From: Helicobacter sp. 13S00482-2
GTDB lineage: Bacteria; Campylobacterota; Campylobacteria; Campylobacterales; Helicobacteraceae
Length of the DNA stretch: 64,000 nucleotides
Direction: 5' to 3'
NCBI RefSeq assembly: GCF_002272795.1
Contig: NZ_MLAT01000007.1
Location: 24,365-88,364 of the forward strand
Under the pieces are notes generated by a model. The model did not search any database and was not told where the DNA came from. It saw only the letters and a list, made by a program, of their open reading frames with translations. A program made the position numbers and the translations under genes. Numbering within the stretch: position 1 is the first letter of the stretch; every line of letters starts with the position of its first letter. Positions 45,967-53,624 of the stretch are shown one piece after another.

Positions 45967-46935
45967 TCAATAACTCAGAGTTATCACTTCCAAAGCCATC
46001 GCATAGTTGGTTTTAATACTATCATCATCTTGAGTGCCTTGAGCAATAAATAAACCTCCTAACTCAACGCTAGAGTGCCCAAGGGCTAGAGCCACGCCAA
46101 AGGGAATATAAGCCATAGCCATTCTTTTTGGAGTGAATGTATAGGTTTTCGTCAGATAAATTGCTTTATAGTCATAATCACCTTATAACAACCCTCCGCC
46201 TAATCTACCATAAACAACCAAAGCAAATCCACCTAGAGAAATCTGCAATAGCAAATCAGAATTCTCTCACACGGGCCATCCAGAGAGATATATCCTACCT
46301 CCAATCCAGTTAATCCACATACTTTAATAACCAACTTTTTCCAAAACAGCTCCTCTAGTGGCAATTAAACTACCATCACAACGCTGTGATGGTTTTGATG
46401 ATGATTGCAAAATAGGCTCTAAAATAGAGACTTCATCATCTACAATTAAAGCTTCACCGCCTTTTTTACAGGACTTATCATTGATGAATACAAGTGAATT
46501 TTTTATTAAATGCGTGAAAAGCGAGGTAGGCATAAAAGAAATTGATGTGGATTTCCAAAAAAACACTTATACCAAAAAAAGCTCCTGATTATTTTAATAT
46601 TTTAGAAATTTTTTCACTCTCACCTAAAAATTTAGAATCTAATTTTTGTTTTTGAGTTGCATTGTTAGATTTTTCAGGATTTTGATCTTTAAGCAATAAT
46701 GCATTCTCATCGTATTATTTTTCAAAGTATCAATTTAATTTTGAATTTGATTTCTTTTTTAAGAATCTTCACTCTCAAGCTCTGTTTGCAATTCTTAAAT
46801 TTATAGAAAAATCTTTTGATTCATATCTTCTAGAGTTGCATTATTTTCATTGGCAAACAATGAACCCAATCCTTCTAAACATGCTAGGAATAAAAAACTA
46901 AAGCGAATCTTTTTTAAAAATATTTGAGGTGCCAT
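45967..46935 (-). pseudogene. Decayed outer membrane protein gene
   Basis: On the minus strand, ATG 46935 opens a clear signal peptide (FSFLFLACLEGLGSLFA) and a charged coiled-coil-like region (NENNATLEDMNQK, then ELQTELESEDS and NATQKQKLDSKF in other frames). Barrel-like strands follow: SGAFFGISVF, LTGLEVGYISLDG, LLLQISLGGFALVVYGRLGG and, in a final open stretch to 45967, FTPKRMAMAYIPFGVALALG ending VITLSY. Several stops and frameshifts interrupt it. The layout (signal peptide, coiled coil, barrel) is that of Helicobacter outer membrane proteins. It separates the two halves of the acyl cluster and points the opposite way. Confidence 0.68.
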
Positions 46936-46998
46936 TGTATGGCTGATATAGATATATGGTTGTCTTTAAAAAATCTCAAAAGTCCAAAAAAGGTTTTA

Positions 46999-47007
46999 TG
47001 CTATAAT
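46999..47007 (+). promoter_or_regulatory. Extended -10 promoter of the second half of the cluster
   Basis: TGC followed by TATAAT (47002-47007), 28 bases before the first adenylation gene. A separate promoter fits the terminator-like hairpin at 45415 and the pseudogene in between. Confidence 0.68.
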
Positions 47008-47035
47008 TAAGCGTAACTTTCAATAAAGAATTTGA

Positions 47036-48571
47036 ATGAAAATCAACGTATTAGAGTATCTAGAAGAAACCATCTGCACTGTCCCTAAAAAAATAGCGCT
47101 GATAGACAAAACTAAAGAAATCAATTTCAGTGATTTTTATCATCTTGCTAAAAACATCTCAACTCACCTTATAAATTTTTTCCCACAATATAAAATGCCA
47201 ACTCCCATAGCCATCTTTCTACCTAAGAGCATCGACTCTCTTGTGTGCTTTGCTGGTGTTCTTTATTCTGGAAATATTTATATGCCTTTAGATGTTAAAA
47301 GTCCTAAAGATAGACTAGAATCTATTATAAAAAATATACAGCCACATTTTATGATTACAGATGAAAATAACAAAGACAAACTCAAAGGTATTTTTGAAGA
47401 TGAAAAAATACTCCTTATTGATGAATTGATAAAAGATGTTGATGAAATAAAAACAAATCATCAAAATCTAATTGATACTGATCCTGCTTATATTATTAAT
47501 ACCTCAGGATCTACAGGAACACCAAAAGGAGTGGTTGTCTCTCATAGAAGTATTATTGATTATATTGAATGGATATTAGCAGAAGAAAAGATAAGACCTT
47601 GCAGTGATGATGTGATAGGAAATCAATCTCCATTTTATTTTGACAACTCAGTCTTAGATATTTATTTATGTTTTTTTACAGGCACTCAGCTCGTATTGAT
47701 TCCTGAAGAGAAATTTCTCTTCCCAAAAGAACTTTTAGAATATATTGATAATAAAAAAATCAGCTACATATTTTGGGTACCAACACTTTTAAGTAATATA
47801 GCAAAAAACAAAGCTTTAGAGATTCTAGTCCCCAAACTTAACAAAATCCTATTTGCTGGAGAAATAATGCCAACAAGAGATTTAAATTATTGGATAAAAC
47901 ATTACCCCAAAGCTATTTTTGCCAATCTCTATGGCCCTACAGAAATAACAGTGGATTGCACATTTTATGTTCTAGATAGATCTTTTAAAGATGATGAAAT
48001 CTTACCCATAGGAAAATCTTGTAGAAATACGCAGATATTACTATTTGATGAAAATAATTCGCTTATCAATACTCCCTATAAAACAGGAGAAATATGCGTT
48101 AGGGGATCTTCTTTATCCTTAGGATACTATAATGATATAGAAAAGACAACTCAAAGCTTTGTCCAAAATCCAATCCAGCCCCACTATGGTGAAAAAATAT
48201 ACAAAACAGGCGATTTGGGATATTATAATGAACATTATGAACTCATCACCACAGGAAGAAAAGATCACCAAATTAAACACAATGGATATCGAATTGAGTT
48301 AGGAGAGATAGAGAGTGCATTGAGGGATTTACAAGAAATTGAAGCTCTGTGTGTGATTTATGACAGCTTAGATTTACAGATTGTATTATTTTATGAGAGT
48401 AAAGAAGAAATTTCAAAAACGATGATCTTTAATCATCTCAAAGATAAGTTACCTAAATATATGTGTCCTCAAAAACTATTTCGCATTCAAAGTATGCCAT
48501 TAAATGCAAATGGTAAAATCAATAGAATAGCTCTCAAAGAGATGAATCTCAAAATGAAGGAAAAAAAATGA
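47036..48571 (+). CDS. Amino acid adenylation enzyme 1 (DltA/NRPS A-domain type)
   Basis: A 511-residue stand-alone adenylation enzyme. Motifs in order: NTSGSTGTPKGVVVSHRS (P-loop, about 157-174), FYFDNSVLDIY with the Asp that in such domains binds an alpha-amino group, NLYGPTEITVD, YKTGDLGYY, TGRKDHQIKHNGYRIELGEI, and the catalytic Lys in LNANGKINR. It would activate an amino acid as adenylate and load it on a carrier protein; the substrate is unknown. C. jejuni has a comparable 'amino acid activating enzyme' gene in its flagellin island. Residues about 57-203 are coded by a 444-bp block identical to one in the next gene. Confidence 0.88.
   Translation: MKINVLEYLEETICTVPKKIALIDKTKEINFSDFYHLAKNISTHLINFFPQYKMPTPIAIFLPKSIDSLVCFAGVLYSGNIYMPLDVKSPKDRLESIIKNIQPHFMITDENNKDKLKGIFEDEKILLIDELIKDVDEIKTNHQNLIDTDPAYIINTSGSTGTPKGVVVSHRSIIDYIEWILAEEKIRPCSDDVIGNQSPFYFDNSVLDIYLCFFTGTQLVLIPEEKFLFPKELLEYIDNKKISYIFWVPTLLSNIAKNKALEILVPKLNKILFAGEIMPTRDLNYWIKHYPKAIFANLYGPTEITVDCTFYVLDRSFKDDEILPIGKSCRNTQILLFDENNSLINTPYKTGEICVRGSSLSLGYYNDIEKTTQSFVQNPIQPHYGEKIYKTGDLGYYNEHYELITTGRKDHQIKHNGYRIELGEIESALRDLQEIEALCVIYDSLDLQIVLFYESKEEISKTMIFNHLKDKLPKYMCPQKLFRIQSMPLNANGKINRIALKEMNLKMKEKK
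47203..47646 (+). repeat. 444-bp direct repeat, copy 1
   Basis: Identical to 48743-49186. It codes for the segment from PIAIFLPKS to FYFD in adenylation enzyme 1, including the ATP loop. On both sides the genes are only moderately similar. Confidence 0.95.
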
Positions 48572-48712
48572 AAAAAAATGTGCTTGAATACTTAGAACAA
48601 ACCACTAAAAAATTTCCCGACAAAATTGCCATCATAGATTCCAAAAAAGAAATAACTTTTAGCGATTTTCAACACAAAGCTCTGAATTTTTCAACTCATT
48701 TGCTACAAATCA

Positions 48713-48724
48713 CCCCCCCCCCCC
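48713..48724 (+). repeat. Phase-variable tract of 12 C inside adenylation enzyme 2 (off)
   Basis: Twelve C on the plus strand, the only tract of the six read as C in the coding strand. It lies 18 bases before the 444-bp repeat. Confidence 0.88.
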
Positions 48725-48742
48725 GGAAGGTTCTCTTTTTCA

Positions 48743-49186
48743 TCCCATAGCCATCTTTCTACCTAAGAGCATCGACTCTCTTGTGTGCTTTGCTGGTGTT
48801 CTTTATTCTGGAAATATTTATATGCCTTTAGATGTTAAAAGTCCTAAAGATAGACTAGAATCTATTATAAAAAATATACAGCCACATTTTATGATTACAG
48901 ATGAAAATAACAAAGACAAACTCAAAGGTATTTTTGAAGATGAAAAAATACTCCTTATTGATGAATTGATAAAAGATGTTGATGAAATAAAAACAAATCA
49001 TCAAAATCTAATTGATACTGATCCTGCTTATATTATTAATACCTCAGGATCTACAGGAACACCAAAAGGAGTGGTTGTCTCTCATAGAAGTATTATTGAT
49101 TATATTGAATGGATATTAGCAGAAGAAAAGATAAGACCTTGCAGTGATGATGTGATAGGAAATCAATCTCCATTTTATTTTGACAA
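48743..49186 (+). repeat. 444-bp direct repeat, copy 2
   Basis: Identical to 47203-47646. It begins shortly after the C tract and ends at the substrate-pocket motif, exactly where the two adenylation enzymes begin to differ. Confidence 0.95.
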
Positions 49187-50099
49187 ATCCCTTTTTGACA
49201 TATATCCTACCTTCGCAGTAGGAAACAAACTGATTTTGATACCTGAAGAAAAGTTTTTATTCCCCATTGAAGCCTTAAAATTTGTAGAACAACAAAATAT
49301 CAACTACATTTACTGGGTGCCTTCTATACTCACTCAAATATCAAACCTTGATCTTTTATCAAAAATCTGCCCAAAACTAGATAAGATCTTTTTTGGTGGA
49401 GAAAGTATGAGCGCTAAGGTTTTAAATTATTTTAAAAAATACTATCCCGATGCAGTTTTTGGAAATCTCTATGGTCCTAGCGAAATAACTGATATTTGTT
49501 CTCGCTATATTGTAGATAGAGATTTTAGCGATGCACAAGCTATCCCCATTGGAAAACCTTGCAGAAATACACAAATACTACTCATTGATGAAAATAATCA
49601 AATCATTAATGAACCAAATATTATAGGCGAACTCTATGTCAGAGGCTCGTGTCTATCTTTGCAGTATTTTCAAAACCTAAAGAAATCATCTGAAGTTTTC
49701 ATTCAAAATCCAACTCATCATAAATACTACGACAAAGTCTATAAAACTGGCGATATTGGACAGTATAACGAGTTCAAAGAGCTAATATTAATGGGGAGAA
49801 AAGACTATCAAATCAAGCATAATGGCTATAGAATCGAATTAGGAGAAATTGAAATAGCTTTGAGTGACTTCAAGGTTATCGAAAGCCTATGTGTGATGTA
49901 TGAAAACAACGAAATTATTTTATGTTATCAAAGCAAGATAGAGATAGAAAAAAAAGCTGTTTTTGAACATCTAAAAAACAAAATTGCTAAATATATGTAT
50001 CCTCAAAAACTACTTCGGATTGAAAAAATGCCCTTGAATGCAAATGGCAAAATCGATAGAATAGCACTTAAAGAATTCATCAAAAAACAAAGTTAGCCA

Positions 50100-50894
50100 A
50101 TGGAAGACTTTCAAAAAATGGATCTCAAAAAGATCCATTCTCAGATCCTTTTAATCAAAAAAAATGCAAAAAATATCTATACCAATTTTTATACTCAAGA
50201 AAATATTATATACCAAGTCAAAATCCTATCTGATTGCATTATCATACTCAAACAAGAGCAAATCTTTTGGAGATTATATTTTTTTAGCAATGATATTGAA
50301 AAACTTCAAGATGCATTAGACCAAATCCGTAGCAATATCCCTATTTGTATAGAAATCATCCAAAAACAAGAAGAGATTATTCTAGATTCTATTCAAAAAC
50401 AAACCATTTACCTAAGACTTAGAAAAAATCTATCCAAAATACCCAAAACAGATTTGCAACAAATTTCCAATAAAAAAGCTTCTCCAAAAGAATTTTACAA
50501 ACTCATTCAAAAAGATTTTAATATTTATTTTGACCATCTACCCACTCTTGAAACCATAGAAAATTGGATAAAAAATAAAAAAATACTTTATATCAATCAA
50601 GAAGAAAAAATCATCAGTTATTTGGTGTTTAATATCAAAGGAAAGGGTGCTTATATCAACTATATCGCAAACTATGGAGGCAAAAATAGCTTGATAAGAA
50701 TATGGGAAATGTTTTATCAGGAATTAAACAAGTTTGATATAGAATTCATCTATCTATGGTGCGATACAAAAAATACAAAGGCGATGAATATGTATGAAAT
50801 AGAAGGTTTTTATCCAGATGGACTCAAAAACTTTATCTATCTCAAAACCCCCCGATTAGCTAAAGAAAAAAACGAAGGGGGGGGGGGGCAATAA
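50100..50894 (+). CDS. GNAT-like acyltransferase 1 with phase-variable end
   Basis: A 264-residue protein with a C-terminal half resembling GNAT N-acyltransferases (KIISYLVFNIKGKGAYINYI, then FIYLWCDTKNTKAMNMYEIEGF as in the acyl-CoA strand and the late helix with NxxAxxxYExxGF). The N-terminal 120 residues are not recognised but are shared in outline with 51800-52597. It may transfer an aminoacyl or acyl group from a carrier protein. A 12-G tract (50877-50888) follows the domain and adds only GGGGQ before a stop, 36 bases short of the next start codon. Confidence 0.7.
   Translation: MEDFQKMDLKKIHSQILLIKKNAKNIYTNFYTQENIIYQVKILSDCIIILKQEQIFWRLYFFSNDIEKLQDALDQIRSNIPICIEIIQKQEEIILDSIQKQTIYLRLRKNLSKIPKTDLQQISNKKASPKEFYKLIQKDFNIYFDHLPTLETIENWIKNKKILYINQEEKIISYLVFNIKGKGAYINYIANYGGKNSLIRIWEMFYQELNKFDIEFIYLWCDTKNTKAMNMYEIEGFYPDGLKNFIYLKTPRLAKEKNEGGGGQ
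50877..50888 (+). repeat. Phase-variable tract of 12 G at a gene's 3' end (uncoupled state)
   Basis: With 12 G the gene stops at 50894. With 11 G the frame would continue (NNLLNPDF...LLKVA) to a TGA at 50929-50931 that overlaps the ATG of the formyltransferase. So this junction now appears uncoupled, unlike the other three of its kind. Confidence 0.85.
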
Positions 50895-50930
50895 TCTTTT
50901 AAATCCTGATTTTTTGTTAAAAGTTGCTTG

Positions 50931-51803
50931 ATGATTTTTGAAAAAATAATCATCATTGGCGATGGAACAATAGCCCTAGAGATAACTAAGATTTTATCTA
51001 CATATAATCCTATTGTGCTCTCTTATAAACCTCACGCTTTAAGCATCTTGCAAATTTTTTGCAAAAAAAGTCATATCTCTTATCATAATTTCAACGAAAA
51101 TATCGCAATTACAGATTTTTTGGATACTTTTAATAAAAAAACCCTTATTATCAGTGCAAACAACTCCTACATATTCCCAAATAAAATTATCGATAAACCT
51201 CAAATGAAGATTATTAATTTTCACAATGCCCTTCTCCCACTTTATAAAGGAGTCAATGCACCCATTTGGAGCATTTATAACCAAGATAAAGTCTCGGGTA
51301 TCACCTGGCATATGGTAAGCAGTGAGCTAGATAGTGGAGATATTATTTCTCAAAGTGAATTCGAATTAACCTCGCATATCAAAGCTATAGAACTGATAAA
51401 AATCCTCATGCAACTAGGTATTCACTCTTTTTTAAGTTTTAAAGAAGATCTTTTAAAAGATACCTTAAAACTTAAAAAGATGCCTCTCTCGTGTGCCCCC
51501 ATCAATAAAGCCAAAGATCTTCCTAATGGAGGATTTTTGGATATAAACTGGAGTGAAGATAAAATTAGTGCATTTTTACGAAGTATGGATGCAGGAGGAG
51601 TGATACCTAAGCCTAAAATTTTAATATCAGCAATTGAGCATCTCATAGAATCATATGAATTTGGAGGAAAATCTCATATGACAAATTCTTTAGTACTATC
51701 TAAAAATAATATTTCAATGATCTTAAAACCCAATGGGGGGGGGGGTAGTAACAAATCTTGCAATAACCTCTTGAACTTCTTTGAAAATCAGAGGTGTGCG
51801 TGA
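50931..51803 (+). CDS. Formyltransferase-family protein with phase-variable tail
   Basis: A 290-residue protein with the 10-formyltetrahydrofolate-dependent transferase fold: catalytic Asn-His in NFHNALLPLYKGVNAP (near 86-101) and Asp in SGITWHMVSSELDSGDI. Related enzymes formylate amino sugars such as dTDP-4-amino sugars, or methionyl-tRNA. It is too short and in the wrong context for fmt. It likely adds a formyl group to an amino sugar or carrier-bound amino acid. An 11-G tract at 51735-51745 leads into a tail (SNKSCNNLLNFFENQRCA) that ends four bases into the next gene. No ribosome site precedes the ATG, so translation may depend on the gene before it. Confidence 0.8.
   Translation: MIFEKIIIIGDGTIALEITKILSTYNPIVLSYKPHALSILQIFCKKSHISYHNFNENIAITDFLDTFNKKTLIISANNSYIFPNKIIDKPQMKIINFHNALLPLYKGVNAPIWSIYNQDKVSGITWHMVSSELDSGDIISQSEFELTSHIKAIELIKILMQLGIHSFLSFKEDLLKDTLKLKKMPLSCAPINKAKDLPNGGFLDINWSEDKISAFLRSMDAGGVIPKPKILISAIEHLIESYEFGGKSHMTNSLVLSKNNISMILKPNGGGGSNKSCNNLLNFFENQRCA
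51735..51745 (+). repeat. Phase-variable tract of 11 G at the formyltransferase 3' end
   Basis: At 11 G the frame runs to 51803, overlapping the next GTG start. At 12 G a TAG follows at once; at 10 G a TGA comes within about 30 bases. Confidence 0.85.
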
Positions 51804-52597
51804 GATTTCTAAGTTCTGAAACTATCAACAAACATCATCAAGATTTGCTGAGCAATACTGCTTACTATACAAATTATTTTAATCATCAAAAAGAGAATAT
51901 CTATGGTGAAATCACTCAAAAGAGTTTGATTTTTATGGTTAAATATCTTGATTTTACTTCTTTATATTTTACTTCTACAGATTTAGATGATTTAGAACAA
52001 TTGATAGCAAACTTACCTACAGAAAATATTTGTTTAGAGATCATTCAAAAAGGAGATATACCCCCTGAATTAGGAAAAATCCTAAAAAAATACTTCACTC
52101 TAGAAAGCATTTATGAAAAAATAACCCTCTATATTAAAAACCTAAAATCCAAACTCAAAACTCAAAATTTGCTTGAAAATATCCAATATTGTGCAGAAAA
52201 TGAATGGGATTTTTTATACAAAAATCTACACGAAAGCTTTAATAGTTACTTTGATCATCTTCCTGATAAAAATACGCTACTTTCTTATATCCAAAACAAA
52301 CAAGTTCTAATCAAAAGAAGAGATAAAAAAATTTCAGCTTATTGTATTTTTACAACAAAAGGTAAAACCTCACACCTGAACTACTTGAAAAATATCAATG
52401 CCAATTCATTTGAAATCATTGAATTACTAGAAGAATATTATGAAAAAATAAAAACTCTCCAAATCACTCACGTCTATTTATGGGTAGATATCAGCAAAAA
52501 CATTCGAGTCAAAAATACACACTTAAGATATGGTTATCAAACCAGTAATGTTTTTAACTATGCTTTTGTCAAATTCAATCCAAGGAAATTATTATGA
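51800..52597 (+). CDS. GNAT-like acyltransferase 2
   Basis: A 265-residue paralogue of 50100-50894: NEWDFLYKNLHESFNSYFDH matches its KEFYKLIQKDFNIYFDH, and KKISAYCIFTTKGKTSHLNY and HVYLWVDISKNIRVKNTHLR align as well. I chose the GTG at 51800, four bases after a GAGGT site and overlapping the previous stop (GTGA); a GTG two codons earlier is too close to that site. The acyl-CoA loop is not well conserved, so a carrier-bound donor is possible. It overlaps ACP 4 by four bases. Confidence 0.68.
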   Translation: MRFLSSETINKHHQDLLSNTAYYTNYFNHQKENIYGEITQKSLIFMVKYLDFTSLYFTSTDLDDLEQLIANLPTENICLEIIQKGDIPPELGKILKKYFTLESIYEKITLYIKNLKSKLKTQNLLENIQYCAENEWDFLYKNLHESFNSYFDHLPDKNTLLSYIQNKQVLIKRRDKKISAYCIFTTKGKTSHLNYLKNINANSFEIIELLEEYYEKIKTLQITHVYLWVDISKNIRVKNTHLRYGYQTSNVFNYAFVKFNPRKLL

Positions 52598-52896
52598 AAG
52601 AAAAAATTCAAAATCTCATCTATAAATGTCTGCAAAATCTAAGTGATGAACTAGCAAATGATGAACTCAAAAATCCCAATGAAAATACTAAGATCTATGG
52701 CAAAGATGGGAATCTTGATTCTTTGGCACTAGTCTCTTTGATATCAGATTTAGAAATGATGATAAGCGAAGAAATGCACTTAGATATAACACTAGCAGAT
52801 GAAAAAGCGATGAGTGAAAAAAATTCTCCTTTTAAAGATGTCAAAACTCTAAATGACTATATCTTGAATTTAATCAACTCCCAAAAGTTGCAATAA
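52594..52896 (+). CDS. Acyl carrier protein 4
   Basis: A 100-residue acidic carrier protein with an attachment site in GKDGNLDSLALVSLISDLE (Ser near residue 48). It is longer than the other three by an N-terminal extension and an insertion (MSEKNSPF). It overlaps the previous gene by four bases and SDR 3 by one, so the four genes from 51800 to 54963 form one translational unit. Confidence 0.82.
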   Translation: MKEKIQNLIYKCLQNLSDELANDELKNPNENTKIYGKDGNLDSLALVSLISDLEMMISEEMHLDITLADEKAMSEKNSPFKDVKTLNDYILNLINSQKLQ

Positions 52897-53624
52897 TGAA
52901 AGTTTTCATTATCACTGGTTCAAGGAAGGGTATCGGAAAAAATTTAAGTGAGTACTATATAAAACAAGGTCATATTGTCTGCGGATGCTCTCGTTCATCT
53001 GCAAGTATCTCGCACCCCAACTACAGACATTTTGAACTCGATGTTGGGGATGAAAAAGCAGTGGTGAGTATGGTTAAAAATATCAAAAAAGAATTTGGGA
53101 AAATTGATGTTTTGCTCAATAATGCAGGTATTGCCTCAATGAATCATATCCTCTTGACACCTTTTAAAACAATGCAAAATATATTTTCCACGAATTTTTT
53201 TGGAAGTTTTTTATTTATCAGAGAATGTGCTAAGGTAATGAGTGCAGATTTTCAAAAATTAAAAAAAGAAGGCAAAGCCCCACATTTTAGAATTGTCAAT
53301 TTCACTACCATCGCTAGTGCCTTGAGATTAGAAGGTGAGGCTATATATGGTGCTTCAAAATCGGCTATTATAAATCTTACAGAAGTTGCTAGTAAGGAGT
53401 TAGCAACCTTTGGAATTACCATCAATGCAATAGGTCCTACCCCAATCCCAACTGATCTGATAAGAAACATACCTAAAGAAAAAATAGACGCCCTACTCTA
53501 TCTTCAAGCCATCAAAAGATTTGGAAGTTTTGAAGATGTGCTTAATGTGATTGAATTTTTTATTGATGAAAAAAGTGATTTTATTACAGGCCAAACTCTA
53601 TTTCTAGGAGGCGTGAATGGCTAA
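52896..53624 (+). CDS. Short-chain dehydrogenase/reductase 3
   Basis: A 242-residue SDR with TGSRKGIG (7-14), the NNAG motif (LLNNAGIAS), Ser in FTTIASALRL and Tyr-Lys in IYGASKSAIINL, ending FITGQTLFLGGVNG. It is closer to the classical FabG pattern than SDR 1 and SDR 2, which have variant NNAG motifs. A role in reducing a carrier-bound keto group, or an activated sugar, is inferred from context. The next gene begins 8 bases before its end. Confidence 0.88.
   Translation: MKVFIITGSRKGIGKNLSEYYIKQGHIVCGCSRSSASISHPNYRHFELDVGDEKAVVSMVKNIKKEFGKIDVLLNNAGIASMNHILLTPFKTMQNIFSTNFFGSFLFIRECAKVMSADFQKLKKEGKAPHFRIVNFTTIASALRLEGEAIYGASKSAIINLTEVASKELATFGITINAIGPTPIPTDLIRNIPKEKIDALLYLQAIKRFGSFEDVLNVIEFFIDEKSDFITGQTLFLGGVNG

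Larger units (their letters stand above)
48568..50096 (+). pseudogene. Amino acid adenylation enzyme 2, phase-off by a C tract
   Basis: Residues 1-60 (NVLEYLEQTTKKFPDKIAII) run into a 12-C tract and stop at 48750. The remainder is open in another frame to 50096 with every family motif: SGSTGTPKGVVVSHRS, FYFDKSLFDIYPTF, NLYGPSEITD, YKTGDIGQYN, GRKDYQIKHNGYRIELGEIE, LNANGKIDR. Thirteen C (or ten) would join them as QITPPPPEGSLFHPIAIFLP into about 509 residues. The pocket region differs from enzyme 1 (DKSLFDIYPTFAVGN versus DNSVLDIYLCFFTGT), so the preferred substrate may differ. Its start overlaps the stop of enzyme 1 by four bases. Confidence 0.88.

Noticed and set aside
46324..46588. Two overlapping opposite frames of about 80 residues
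   Set aside because: The minus-strand one is part of the decayed outer membrane protein gene; the plus-strand one is its mirror and has no ribosome site or recognisable product.
39879..51745. The homopolymer differences might be sequencing errors
   Set aside because: Errors at such tracts are possible, but three of the four end-of-gene tracts have the same in-frame length with exact stop/start overlaps, and the other genes are intact on both sides, so a biological switch is more likely. Exact lengths still deserve checking.
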